Notes under the pieces: generated by a model
The model's input: the letters and a program-made list of their open reading frames with translations, nothing else
Databases searched by the model: none
What the model was told of the DNA's origin: nothing
NCBI GenBank assembly: GCA_025642075.2
Contig: JAODUO010000585.1
Location: 218,910-282,909 of the forward strand
Length of the DNA: 64,000 bases
Direction: 5' to 3'
Source of the DNA: Ridgeia piscesae
Taxonomy: Eukaryota > Annelida > Polychaeta > Sabellida > Siboglinidae
Made by a program: the position numbers and the translations under genes
Part shown: positions 48,001-59,464 of the stretch, one piece after another
Layout: every line of letters starts with the position of its first letter
How positions within the stretch are numbered: position 1 is the stretch's first letter

Positions 48001-48290
48001 TCATAATTTATTATATATTATTTATTTTTCATATTTTACATTTTAAGCTAATATATTAACAACAAATCACACACAAATTAAACATTGATATTTAGTAAAA
48101 ATTATTGTGATCCGCTTTAATTTTAATTTGCGTAATGTCAGCACACGTATTTGAATACAAGTCACGAGATTGCGAAGATGTGACGTCATAAACAGTGTCC
48201 TACAACGACAGAGCAAACCATCAAATTAATCGATCTTCATTGAGGCGGGGAATGAAGCAATTCAGGGACAACAGTTGCACGAACATTTCC
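45090..48290. other. Upstream region of ZNF-B, no gene recognised
   Basis: AT-rich with two diverged copies of a TAAATAATAGTTARTTATAT segment (46217-46380). A solo LINE 3' tail is at 47708-47735. ATCGCCATCTGTCGGAGAA at 47123 is shared with 37834. The untranslated first exon of ZNF-B should lie here but I cannot place it. Confidence 0.5.
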
Positions 48291-48297
48291 AGTTATA

Positions 48298-48700
48298 ATG
48301 TTTATTTAACGTTTGTGTCAGTTTAGCTTCGACGTTCCACACGGATCAGCATATGGAGAGCATACGCGAGTACGGAGCCATAAACAATCGGAAAGTCAAA
48401 TCAATAACGGAGACTATTTGCAAGACGCTACACATAAATTTAACAGATAAGTTCAGCTTAGCATTAATTGTTTATTTAACTTTTGCGTCAGTTTAGCTTC
48501 GACGTTCGAGTAGAACCGTAGTTTGGTACGCGAGTTTGGAGCCAGTTAGACAATTGGAGCATCAAACTGGCCACGTCACCGGAGAACATTTCCAAGAATC
48601 TATGCGAACATATATATGATACATTCAGCTATGCATTTACAACTTATTTAATGTTTGCGTCAGTTCTGTCTTGATGTTCTACTGGGACAGTAGATAGGGT
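48298..48700. repeat. About 170-bp diverged tandem repeat, three copies
   Basis: TTTATTTAACGTTTGTGTCA, TTTATTTAACTTTTGCGTCA and CTTATTTAATGTTTGCGTCA start at about 48301, 48471 and 48641. Each is followed by AGTT...GTCTTGATGTTC or AGCTTCGACGTTC. Spacing is about 170 bp; the third copy is cut short. Confidence 0.75.
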
Positions 48701-48888
48701 AAGTACGAGTGTCTCAAGGAGGCCCAATAAAGAGGTAGAGTTAGCCCAGGTCATGCTATTCTCCATCAAGCTGTATTTACAGAGCATAGTTTGATGGTCA
48801 GCGTGGATTGTTGTGGGTCAATAGCGACTAGCTTGTCAATTGATTTGCATCCGAATCCACCCAACGCACCATTGATCCTTCTATCCGT

Positions 48889-49047
48889 CTCCGCCCCCCC
48901 GCCCGCCCACCCGCCCGCCCGCCCACCCGCCCGCCCGCCCACCCGCCCGCCCACCCGCCCGCCCGCCCACCCGCCCGCCCGCCCGCCCGCCCGCCCGCCC
49001 GCCCGCCCGCCCACCCGCCCGCCCGCCCGCCCGCCCGCCCGCCCGCC
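48889..49047. repeat. (GCCC/ACCC)n tetranucleotide array
   Basis: Pyrimidine-biased CCCG/CCCA repeats with no interruption. It sits inside or at the edge of a LINE fragment, whose reading frame runs into it from 49050. Confidence 0.97.
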
Positions 49048-49049
49048 CC

Positions 49050-49325
49050 GTATTTGAATGAATCAACCTGTTCCACAGGTTCACCGTTGATGACAATAGG
49101 ACTAATGACAGTTCTATTACGACGGAAGTCGATGCACATTTCTTTCGTTTTGGAAACATTCAGATGCAGAAAATTGTTACTGCACCAACTAGAGAAACGT
49201 ACCACTGAAGAAAGATATGACTGGTATGAGACAAAATCATTCAAAAGAGCGAGCATGGCTGTATCATCAGAAAACCTCACAAATTGGGTAGATGATACGT
49301 GGATAGTCGTAGGTAAGAGATACCC
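49050..49325 (-). pseudogene. LINE reverse-transcriptase fragment after the active site
   Basis: The minus strand reads FSDDTAMLALLNDF (the A/C-box with F-x-DD), WCSNNFLHLNVSKTKEMCID and NGEPVEQVDSFKY. These are ordered as in non-LTR RTs just before the thumb. The next residues (LG...) are replaced by the GCCC array. Upstream of 49280 the frame is broken. The clade is uncertain. Confidence 0.85.
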
Positions 49326-49415
49326 GCTCCTTATTAGTTAGTGCAGATGTGCACTAGACCTGACGCTGACCAATAGATTGGCCAGGCACATAGCCAGAGA
49401 GCGAAGTAGCCAGTA

Positions 49416-49550
49416 TTTAAAGGGAACCAAAAGGGAAATATTACGTGCTATGCACGTGAAAGAGCTAATACAAAGCAACCATTCTGAACGGTAATCACAT
49501 TTTTAACATCAGTGGTTTATTAGTAAAATAATTCCAAAGTGGATAATTTT
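49416..49550 (+). repeat. Dispersed repeat R3, copy 1
   Basis: Starts TTTAAAGGGAACCAAAAGGG and ends AATTCCAAAGTGGATAATTT. It is nearly identical to 63866-64000 and matches 62751-62864 in inverse orientation. TTAA directly precedes AGGGAACC in all three. Confidence 0.92.
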
Positions 49551-49554
49551 ACTG

Positions 49555-50320
49555 AAATCATCGGCTTCACAGAGGCGTCCATGATGCGCCTCTTCCTGTT
49601 GTCTGACCGTGGTCTGACCACTCAGCACGCAGAACCGGCCTTAAAGTCACGTGTCCGATTGCGTGCGTCAATGCTATCGCCGTTGTAAACACAATGTTGT
49701 AAGATACGCGAACTTCGAAGAAGGACATCCGTTCGAAGAACGTTGCTTCGAATAGGATGTTTCTCACCGTATATACTGGGTCAAGATCCGCAGAAACGTC
49801 GGCGACGTCGAGTTTTCAAGTATGGAGCTGTGCAAACGATATTAGCGCGATATTTAATCACCAACGATAGTCGTCGAAACGGGTTACCGGTCGAATCCTT
49901 CCGTCGCCGTAGCCAAGTCATCAAAGCGCGCAAAAAGGTTAGTAAATATTATTAAGTCTTCTGTATCTAAATTATTTGAATCTTGTACCATTAGACACAT
50001 TGCGATGTCTGTCGAGATGACTTTTTCTGCATCCGCAGGGTCGTAAATAAAAAAGTTAAAGGGCAAAAAAAGGCAACGGTTTCGTGGCGTACACCTAATA
50101 GAGTTAATATAAAGTAACAATTTCCACATATACTCAATTTGTTAACGCCAGCCGTTTACCTGAAAAATATTTTTGAACACCCAGCCATCGAAATACTATG
50201 AGCTACGCCATTGTCGACGAAGAATGACGTCAGTAAGCTCAGGCTTCTCCACAGATTAGTTATTCATAAATCCGTCTGGAGGCGCTGTGCGCAGAGAAAA
50301 AATGGCGTGTTGATCTAAAT
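49555..50320. other. No recognisable gene
   Basis: An Arg/Lys-rich plus-strand frame (49743-49955) and a minus-strand frame (49884-50129) overlap. Neither shows a known domain. Confidence 0.45.
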
Positions 50321-50324
50321 CGGA

Positions 50325-52310
50325 TCATTTAACGGATGCAGAAGTATCTGGATATAGATTCCAGCCGCAAAGACAAAGGCACGTATTGGAAGATACACTA
50401 GAGGCGAGTGACCACGAAAAGAAAGACACACGGGAAGCTGAACGTAAAAAAAAAACTAGCAGAAACGGTGTCAACTGGTGGCGGTGCCGAACCAATTTGT
50501 TGATGCGGTGACAAGTTTGTCTGCTGTCATGAAATGGCTGCAACTCGGCAACGCGCGGAGCATATTGATGAAGGTAAATATTAAGTTGTCTATTATTGTT
50601 ATTGCTTAAATATTATTATCCTGAGGTCCGGACTGCATAATGATCGTATTATTATGACAAGCGAAATATCATCGCTTAGCTTGGGCCAAGCCTTGCCGCC
50701 TTGGGCCATGCAGCCGGGTCACCTCAGTGACCTCAGGCTCAGGCTTTCCGCATTCAACTATCAGACTAAGTATGTGTCACTTATTACGTTTTATGGTAAT
50801 AACACATTTGTTAAGACTTGGTGGGGTTTATCATTTAACATAAATCGTATTGAATAGTTCCAATGAAATTAAATGAATTAGGTCCCACAATTGTGCAGGT
50901 GTGTCAATTGTGGAAACAAAATCCATACAAATGAATAGTCAATACCTTGCTGTTTTTTGCATCGCCCAGGTGTGGACACCCATCACATTTGTAATAACAG
51001 CAACTATATTGATTCATATATCATGATCTAAATGCACCGCCTACACAGCAATGGCAGGCAGTTACGATTATTTTATTTGAACATAAACTGCAGGGTTATC
51101 TTCTCATAATTTTGCATGTGTCTTATGGAGTCATATATAAACATAGATAATGAGTTTGTTTCAAAGAACCCAGAGATATTAGTGACGAGATGAATACAGG
51201 AAATGTGTCAGAATTCATGCTTTGTGAAATTATGTTCATTCAGAATAATAATCCATGTTTGCAATGATTCACATAAAACATTTCTTAATGTTCGATTTTT
51301 TATTACAGGTGGACTGCTGTGTATTACGAAAAGTCGGATTTGAAATTCTCTGCTTCGAGCAACTGGTGCTTCGGAATGTACTGGTTGCACTGAACCATAT
51401 ACAGATAGATAACTGGCAACTAGATCCATCAACAAACAAGTAAGTATACTGTGCATACATTTTATATAATTATGTTGCAATAAACGTTAATGCATCAAAT
51501 AAGAAGCAACAATACAACATCAAACAAAGTAGCACTATAAATAAAAAATAATAGTTATCATTACTTATAGATACAACACATGGAACCATTATGATTTTTA
51601 TGTAGTGAAAATGGCAGGTATATTTGTAAACATAGTGCATAGTTCCTAATACTGCCCAAAGTATAGAATGGATCATAGAGTAAATTATAGTGCCTAGTCT
51701 TTTCACAATAATAATCTAATTGACATTTTCTCTGGTTATCCATTATGAGATGACAACCCAAATATGTGAATGCAGGGACTGGAGTTGTCATTAGAGGTTT
51801 TAGACAAGATGTTTATGTTTGACAGCTTTCAGAATGGTTCAATCAAATTAATAAACATTTCTTGAGCTTACTAGCAATACCCTAATTCATTTTATTCCAA
51901 ATTATAGAAATAGATCCTCAATGGTTTCTAATGCCACACAACGATTTAAAAGTGCATATTGTCAACATTAGATGCAATATGCTATAATACTGCCACACAT
52001 TTTTTTTCTTAAAAAGCACCACATGTTTGAAATGGGGTGTGTCTTTAATTATATATTTTAAATTAAAAGGATCATTGATTAATTTTCATCTTATTTACAA
52101 TGTCATATGTATATTTATCTGAACACGTTTATTTCAGGTTGCTCAGGTGGGCTGTCTATAGGCAGTTTACTGGTGGGTTCACAGCAAGTTGGGCCGGAGT
52201 GTTCATCGAGTACTGCCAGCATGCACCAGCCACCTAATCAGGACAAAGTTCCCTGTCCTCGCTTGGAGAGCAGCACGAGGGATATCACTTTGCTCTCAAA
52301 GACTTGACTA
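50325..52310 (+). pseudogene. P2X7-like C-terminal (ballast) domain gene, damaged
   Basis: Three blocks in order match the cysteine-rich cytosolic domain of P2X7 receptors, which in invertebrates also occurs as stand-alone proteins. Block 1 (about 50325-50572): VSGYRFQPQRQR, acidic stretch, then after a shift CGDKFVCCHEMAA, ending at donor GTAAAT; a TGA lies just before CGDK. Block 2 (51310-51436, acceptor TTACAG, donor GTAAGT): VDCCVLRKVGFEI, FEQLVLRNVLVALNH, DPSTN. Block 3 (from 52139, acceptor TTTCAG): LLRWAVYRQFT, then one base is missing near 52176, after which WWVHSKLGRSVHRVLPAC and IRTKFP follow. Two shifts and a stop argue for a pseudogene or sequence errors. No ion-channel part is present. 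Confidence 0.72.
51714..51930. repeat. Fragment of dispersed repeat R1 and neighbouring AATCAAA element
   Basis: 51714-51778 matches the start of R1 (CTAATTGACATTTTCTCTGG). 51826-51930 resembles segments at 33395-33520 and 44516-44602 (TCAATCAAA..., AATTATAGAAA). Confidence 0.55.
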
Positions 52311-52314
52311 ATGT

Positions 52315-53525
52315 ACAAAACGATTGAGCCATGCAGCCTGCAGATCTTCCTTACTCGGTTTTGGCACATTTGCCCCGATCAAGCAACCCCTGTTGGTACA
52401 GTGATTAGTGGCAGTGTAACTTTTCCCATTACCACATGGATTATGTGGCTCATCAGCATGGGTAGACGGTTATGTCGGACTTGTGTTCTGTTGCGCAACC
52501 TCCAGTTTAATCATTGTTTCTCGAAGATGACATCTGTGTTAACAGGGATGCCTGGGACAGGACGTGGCCGATAGTTCCCCGCAAGAGCAGATAACATCAA
52601 TCGTGATTTCATTCCTACAATGAATATAGTGCTTGCATTAACTGATTAGTATTTAGACAACTTTGCAACGTTTTTCTACATGATTATAAACATGTACTAA
52701 TTTTTTGTAATTTCATTTGATAATCATGTAAGAAGTCATTGTTTTAGTAACCAAACATTAGCCAAATTAGTAACCATAAGTTAAATAACAACACATTGAC
52801 CAGGAATTCCACTATCACATTCCACTCCCAATTATCACTTGTTGTTCTAATCTTAATGTTTCACTTTGTATCATGTATATACAGTGACTGTATTTTTATG
52901 TATTTTTATATTATATTTTAATACATTCAGTGATAATGACGTGTTATTTATTTTATTTTTTTCAAAAACAGAGAAGTTATTAATTACACAAGTAGCTGTA
53001 TTCATAAGTGTACACAGTAACTGTTTACAGCTGTGTTTTGTCCCCCATGACACAGTTACTAGGAGTTCATTCAAATGCCATACCTGGATTATCTTAGAAA
53101 TATGAAGCAATACTGCAATTACTATGTGCTACTTTATACAGCTTGGTGCAATGTGAAGAGAACTGTACAAGCAAGGATTCAAATGCAACTTATCGCAAAA
53201 GTCCCCTTGTCGCAAAAGTCCCCTTGTAGTTACGACTGCTGTCATACCTTCATAGAAGTGCTGTCTCTTGGGGCAGATAACTCTGATAGACCTCCACCTG
53301 TCCAGTATGACAGAATTTAGTGAGCTAGGCTCCCAGAAAGTGCCGTGCTGTGATGACTGACTTCAGGCAGGGCATTGAATGCTGCTGAACTTTGCTCCAG
53401 ATACATTGTCGTATCTTCTTCCTCAACAATTGCAGCGTATGCACATGCGTGTGGATGCCACAATGTGATACAGGAGTGACAATCACTGTTTTCTGTAACC
53501 AACAACAAAGGAACGTGAAATAATT
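52315..53525. other. No recognisable gene
   Basis: AT-rich downstream sequence of the P2X7-like blocks. CGCAAAAGTCCCCTTGT is tandemly doubled near 53195-53228. No coding family was recognised. Confidence 0.5.
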
Positions 53526-53533
53526 AATTGCAT

Positions 53534-53785
53534 CATCACCTAATTGGCATTTCCTCTGGTTATTCATATGAGATTACCAGAAAGTGAGAAACACAGCCAT
53601 ATTGTGAGAATGCAGCAGACAATATCAATCAAGTGTATGAATTTTCACTATATAATTATCTAAAATAAAACTTAGCTTTTTTCAATTATCACTTACAGGT
53701 GACAATAGATCTTTAACCAGTGGATACCGACGTCACATCTAAAAAGCTAATAAAACATCAAAATAAACACAACTTGTTGCAGATA
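53534..53785. repeat. Dispersed repeat R1, copy 2
   Basis: Homologous to 33624-33872 in the same orientation. No ORF. Confidence 0.85.
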
Positions 53786-53789
53786 AAAT

Positions 53790-54590
53790 GAGTAGTTTAA
53801 ATGAAGATTTACTTTAAAACATGCATGCAGCTACTGTCCATGGATTTCAAACAATCATTGAATTCCACCAGCCATTAAACAGTCATAAATACTGCTATTA
53901 AGGTGAAACTAATTTTGAAAGTGGGGTGTCAAAGTGCATGCAGAAACTTGATAAAATTATGATAAATATAGTCAGATGTGTATCTCATAATTGGAAACTA
54001 ACAGAAAAATGCAACTAACAAAACTTTGTAAAAACTTAATGTTTAAATAAATACTGACTGAATTTCTAGTTTTCAGCATCATAACATTTTCATTGTTTCC
54101 TAGCACATATCTGAACACACTGATCATAAGCTTTACTAGCTGTATTAATCAATGTCACCTTACTCTGACATAGCCTACATTCACATCAATGGAAATAAAT
54201 GACTATGTCACTATGAGCGGTTAGTTAACTTTACTGAACTTACAAAGAAGTGCCAACGACAATCCAAGGCCACAGTCCCTCCGCCGATGACATATTATCA
54301 CCCATGAGACGTGTCATGTTCAAGTTCAGTTATTCAAGTTTCTTCTAAAGGCAAAATTATTTATTCTGCATTGTACTAAATTCTGCGATGATATAAATTG
54401 TGCTATTGTCCTAGCTTGGTTCAAGCATATCTTAGTCTTTACACATGTGGACGTGATACCGTAAAAACAGATTAGCTGTCATCGAGGGACATCGGCATCG
54501 GGCATCGTCAACACATCGATGATCGAGCCATCGGCATCGTCAATCGATAGCCGGTCTACGGAGGTCAAAACTACTTTTAACAGCATAAAA
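53790..54590. other. No recognisable gene
   Basis: Unique AT-rich DNA. A cluster of CATCGGCATCG-like repeats is at 54488-54540. Confidence 0.55.
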
Positions 54591-54593
54591 ACG

Positions 54594-54803
54594 TTACTTT
54601 TGCAGTTTAGGCCCGCACCTAGAAAAAACCATCAAAATTATCACCTACGATGACCAAACTTCGCATGCAGTATCTACTACACCTGTACTACGCGTATGCA
54701 CTTGTCACGTGATGTAAAATTATAATTAATGCCTGAAATCGATCAAAATGTGTCGGTAAATAACGCGCTTTCTTCGACGAGTCACTACTGACACAGTGAA
54801 CTC
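54594..54803 (-). repeat. Dispersed repeat R2, copy 2 (inverted)
   Basis: Reverse-complement match of 37373-37597, about 85 percent by eye. Confidence 0.87.
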
Positions 54804-54804
54804 C

Positions 54805-55090
54805 GCCAGGTGGCGCCACCATCTTGCTGCCGTAAAACCGTGGGGTCAGACCACAATTTGGAAGATAACAGCACATGGTTATGAAATTGTAATTATTTAA
54901 TACTACCAGGAAATAATAAATTACATGAAATACGCATTTTAGATTTTACTTAACAACAGCTGATGGCACTTCATATACTTTAATACGAGCAGAAACATGT
55001 TAATTGCTCATCTGCATAATGTGTCAATATTTTACAAGGAAATATTCATTATTAAAAATAAATTGATAAGTAACAATTGTAATATTAATA

Positions 55091-55146
<56 letters not shown>

Positions 55147-55195
55147 AAATGTTATTAATAATCGCTTGATGTATAGCAATTTCCTTTTGGGAAAT
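54805..55195. other. AT-rich spacer with (TA)n
   Basis: A TA microsatellite lies at 55096-55144. Nothing else was recognised. Confidence 0.6.
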
Positions 55196-55202
55196 ATTGG
55201 TT

Positions 55203-55218
55203 GGCTCTGAAAAGAACC
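55203..55218 (-). promoter_or_regulatory. Histone-type 3' stem-loop
   Basis: On the minus strand the sequence is GGTTCTTTTCAGAGCC. It has a six-pair stem (one G-U pair) and a TTTC loop, matching the consensus of replication-dependent histone mRNA 3' ends. The flanks AAAC (5') and AACCA (3') are also typical, and a purine-rich CCCAAAAGGAAAT follows, where a histone downstream element would be. It lies 109 bases after the Merlin transposase stop on the same strand. No histone coding sequence is present. An AATAAA (55239-55234) lies between stop and stem-loop. Confidence 0.75.
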
Positions 55219-55326
55219 GTTTGTTTTTGTTTTTTTATTTTTTTGCTTTCGCGGCTGAGTATCACCGTGGTCGGGTTATTTTTTTTGATTTTCTTTTTTC
55301 TTCTGCGGTCGAGTTCATGTGACAGC

Positions 55327-56165
55327 TTATACTCGATAAACTCTTCGGATACCCTTGATGATATTTTCGAAGGGATCCTCTCCGAATTTCAGCCGCCACA
55401 TGAACTCAACGAGGTAGGTGTCGACCATGCCTCTGGCTGTTCCGCACTCCCTCTTGTTGCGACGTTTAGCCCTCATCCACATGTTTTCTACCGTGTTGGT
55501 GTGGGCTCCAGTCACCGGGTTCACGAAGTTGACTTGGTGATTAACAGTCAGGTGTCGATAGCCGATGTTTCCGATGGTGTTATATGCAGCCCAAAGGTCT
55601 GATACAACAGTCGTTCCAGGCCGGATGAACTGCTGTATGATGGGCAGGAGAGTGGCAGCGTTCCTCTGTGGAACAGCAACCAGGAACCCTTCGTTGGTGG
55701 TGGTATCGATGCCACCGAACACCCACTGCTGCGGCACTGGTCGTCGTCCGACGTTGTGTTTTCTGCGGACGAACACACTCGTCGATCTGGACCTCCACGC
55801 CGACTCCGCCAATACGGACAGGGTTCCGTAGAAAGTGCTCGGCGCAGATGTCACGAAGAAAGTTCCGCCAATCGACGAAAGTGTGCTCGGCCATAGCAAG
55901 CTCCCGGCTGGCCTTTCGAAAGGAAAACTCCTCAAAGGCCCAGTAGCGAATAACATCAAGCACGGATCGAATGTTTAGGTGGCTACCTTCGAAAAAAGAT
56001 CCCGATCGGATTGACAATGTTTTGTTGCACGGCCTGCCACACCGCCAACGAAACTCATCACTCTTGCCGGGCCCGGCCTGACTCCAAACCATGGGGCGGT
56101 TGCACGTAGCGCAAACTTGATTTGCTGCAAGTAAGCCATGGAGTTTGGCCAGTGATACTCGGGAA
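55327..56165 (-). pseudogene. Merlin-type transposase (ISXO2-like DDE), one frameshift
   Basis: The minus strand encodes an IS1595/ISXO2-like transposase typical of the eukaryotic Merlin superfamily. It has a zinc-ribbon-like N terminus (QVCATCNRPM, FRWRCGRPCNKTLSIRSGSF), helical DNA-binding region, and catalytic VQIDE (Asp at about 55783). Then come a shift of one base near 55778, GRRPVPQQWVFGGID, VVSDLWAAY (second Asp) and HTNTVENMW (third acidic position), and the C terminus with EFMWRLKF. It stops at 55327. Upstream the frame extends to about 56165 without a clear start, so an intron or a lost start is possible. Terminal inverted repeats were not found. The single shift is the only clear lesion, so it is a young copy or a read error. 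Confidence 0.9.
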
Positions 56166-56169
56166 ATTA

Positions 56170-56700
56170 TTTCGACCCGCCATTTTCACCATAGAAGAGA
56201 CATACAACCACGTAGCACGATTCTGTGAGACGACTGGCGTGCTTTAGGTTGTGTAGTCAATTTAGAATTGGTGAGAATCACTGCGTGGGAAATAATGGTG
56301 ATTTCCTGTTCTTTGATCTTAGCGCTCACTACAATGGTTCCAGGAATCAAGTGCCCCTGCTAACAGGGTACGTCATACGCTACGGAAGTCAGGGTTCGAA
56401 TTTAGCAGGGGTCCAGGGGCCCGCTGACCCGACATTTATTGTCGGGTCCCAAGATGTCCAACTCTGTGGGCCCGACCGGCCCCCAGATCAAACATATCGG
56501 TCTACAGACAATTATGCACATTAAAGAACTGTAAAATTTATAAATAATGCCCTAACAACTAGATCGTAAAAGTTCCTATATGTCAATAAATGTACATAGT
56601 TTAATTATGCTTGTATTGTTATATTAAATTTTTAATCACATGTGAGATTGTGCATTAATATATGCATAGCCTTGTTTTATGTCCAATCATCCTTTTTAAC
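56170..56700. other. No gene; contains a perfect hairpin
   Basis: 56426-56448 is a perfect 9-bp inverted repeat with a 5-base loop (GACCCGACA, TTTAT, TGTCGGGTC) within G/C-rich sequence. No coding family was recognised. Confidence 0.6.
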
Positions 56701-56723
56701 ATGCTGATTGCAAGATGTGTTGA

Positions 56724-56951
56724 TCGCGCGATCGACGCGCGATCGACGCGCGATCGACGCGCGATCGACGCGCGATCGACGCGCGATCGACGCGCGATCG
56801 ACGCGCGATCGACGCGCGATCGACGCGCGATCGACGCGCGATCGACGCGCGATCGACGCGCGATCGACGCGCGATCGACGCGCGATCGACGCGCGATCGA
56901 CGCGCGATCGACGCGCGATCGACGCGCGATCGACGCGCGATCGACGCGCGA
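56724..56951. repeat. 11-bp CpG-rich satellite, about 21 copies
   Basis: Unit GATCGACGCGC, almost invariant. It holds three CpG per unit in otherwise AT-rich DNA, and the unit edges form overlapping CGATCG and GCGCGC palindromes. Period 11 leaves all six frames open (Arg, Ala, Ile, Asp-rich); these are not genes. Confidence 0.97.
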
Positions 56952-56959
56952 AGGACACT

Positions 56960-57638
56960 GTTCACTATTACACTGTAACATATATGCTGCTTATTTGGCG
57001 CAGATTGAATGATCTTTTTTCATATAAAAACATAGTAAATTCAAACAGTCAATATTTAGCACTACAGCATGTCCTGTTTATTTATAGGGATGGAACCATG
57101 GCTCTAGCAAGAACGTCCGGCCAAGTCCTAGCGAACCCTGACAACATGGCTGTTTTCTGGTCAGGATGCAAGCAATTGGAGCTGCAGAAGACACTACAGC
57201 TGTATGTTTACCTGCAGATCCACCAGCCCATGGCAGACAGAAAGAGAGAATGGTGAATTACATCTTTGTCAGAACTCTGGCCGCTACCCACAATGACTGT
57301 CCATGTCGGAATTGCAGTCCTTGGTACAGATATGCCCAAGCTAATGAAACAAGATCTGCTGGTGTCAAGAGTCAGTTGATTTGTTCATAATCAATCCAAC
57401 TGCTTATTTACAAATCAATTGATAATTTGTAAGGGCAGCAGTCAACAAGTGCTGAGTGTTATCCCATATCTTGTTCTCCGCTGAGAGCACAGAAGTTCCA
57501 TCTTATGGCTGGTATACACTGGTATGACTCTCTGTACCCTTCGACCAAGCCTGCCATGGATCCACCAGGTAAAACTATCTGTATATGGCCGACTTGGACA
57601 CTTGAAATAAAATAAGGCCTAAATAAATATATCAACTA
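56960..57638. other. Unassigned; one coding-like frame
   Basis: After ATTTATAG (to 57088) a frame reads TMALARTSGQVLANPDNMAV to a TGA at 57256. Protein-like text continues in the same frame beyond it (TVHVGIAVLGTDMPK). No family was recognised. It could be an exon remnant. Confidence 0.25.
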
Positions 57639-57640
57639 TG

Positions 57641-57935
57641 TACAGTGGCGCAGTGGTTTAAAGCTTTGGACTCGGCTTCAGACTCTCAACTACGAGAACG
57701 AAACCATGTGGTGCTGTGTCGAACCTTGGGCAAGTCTGTTCACCTGTCATTGCTCCAATTCACTCAGCTGTGTAAACAAGTAACTGGCTATAGACGATGG
57801 TGGATATTTGTACACAAACCGTCTTGATTAATTAATTACAGCTTGGCTGGATGCTTCCCACAGTCATGAGATGGTGTTTAATTAAGTAGGTCTGCCAAGG
57901 AGTAAAGTGTAAAGCACTTTGACAAGGACAATGCT
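57641..57935 (+). mobile_element. SINE copy A, tRNA-derived head
   Basis: Starts TACAGTGGCGCAGTGG with a good box A (TGGCGCAGTGG) and a degenerate box B (GTGTCGAACCT near 57715). The body aligns to the minus-strand copy at 28377-28688. The last part with the AAGAACTTACC end is missing or too diverged. Confidence 0.83.
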
Positions 57936-57939
57936 AAGC

Positions 57940-59460
57940 AGACATTGGGTCAAATACATTGACATTTATTTAAATACAAATACTCTTGAGGGATCCAAAT
58001 ACTTTTTATTCCTAAACATCAATTACAGATACTTAAAAGTATTTAAATACTTTCAAATACAAATGTATTTGCCCCCATGTTTGAGGATTGGATACCGCAC
58101 TATATAAGAACTGTGTTGACAGGTGACATATGAAAATGGAGGTAACTCAATCCATTATCATTGTAGAATACATGTTGTGTTTTTATAAAAATCATTGGAA
58201 CGTTTTTTTAGTTCTGACATAGTGGACAACTGGGCATGCTACTCGAAATGTTCTAGAATGATCCTAAATCAGTTACTGTTAAACATTAATTGTTGGGTAT
58301 ATTTCTACTATAGAATAATGTGTGGTGTTTTCATTGTATGAAATATCATTTGTATTATATAAATGTTGTATCATGTTAGTTTACTTGGTGTTCTGGTTGC
58401 TCTAATGTTATTTTCATTGTCAATAAATTGTGAGCAACACATTTCACTGTTTATAATACATGAACATATACTTAAATTTTTGTTGGCAGATACATGTGAA
58501 AGTTGTCTAACCGGTTACATTTGGAAGCACTGTCTGCTCCAAACACAGAATATAAAATCCATGGCCATTTGTAATATATCATGGCACATCTGAAACAGAA
58601 CCAGATGTTTAAATTAGTTTTTCATGAATTAGAAATATTAGTAGCACAATGTGGAACTGACGGCTACTATTATGGTTACCTCGCCACTATTATGGTTACC
58701 TCTACAACAAAATTACATTGCAATTAAGATCACCGCAGAATATACATAAATATATCCACATATGTTATAGTTTAGAATATTTGTTCTGCTAGTTGTGTTA
58801 CTTTTACCCAGTTCAAATTGTTATATTTAATAGAGACATTCCACTGTACATATATTTCAGCTAAAAAACAACTATTATTCAGCATGAAGTCGATTTCATA
58901 AAGAACATGGGTGGTGATTTTCTTTCTTTATTTAGCCCTCCAGAATTATGCTTCAAACTTTCCCTTTAAATATACCACGCCTATTAAAAAAGAACAATCA
59001 ATATTGACACCACATAGTTAGATAATAAATTTTTCCCCTATATGGCTATAGTTCTACTGGTGTGTTCTATTTATATCTATGATTGACACACATCTGTTTC
59101 ATAGCCGCACAGGTCATGCTATATCAATAATACAAAAGCATGCCACAGTCGCTACTGTTAATATAATAATGTCCAGTATTTGAAAAACAACAATTAATCT
59201 GCATTTTTGTCACAGTTGTGGACAATTTGGAAATTGATTCCCGTAAACCGTTTTAAGCTAGGGCGAAGGACCGATCCTGTCACTCTGTGTCAGGCTGAGA
59301 TAAATCGGAGAGCCATGCCCGTGACCCCATATGATATTTGTTTCAAATTGGGAAACCTCACGTTGTGTATAACATATCCGACACTACACCACTGACTTGG
59401 AGAATAATACAAGGCATGGCTGTGACTAAGTAGAAACTCGCCGAATCCCGGGATCGAATG
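57940..59460. other. No recognisable gene
   Basis: AAATACTTTYAAATAC-type motifs lie at 57950-58070, similar to 37945-38000. CTATTATGGTTACCTC is doubled at 58665-58700. Otherwise it is AT-rich without features. Confidence 0.5.
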
Positions 59461-59464
59461 CGAG

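Noticed and set aside
55201..55602. 133-residue plus-strand frame
   Set aside because: Antisense shadow of the Merlin transposase.
56655..57256. Arg-Ala-Ile-Asp repeat proteins in several frames
   Set aside because: An 11-bp repeat leaves all six frames open.
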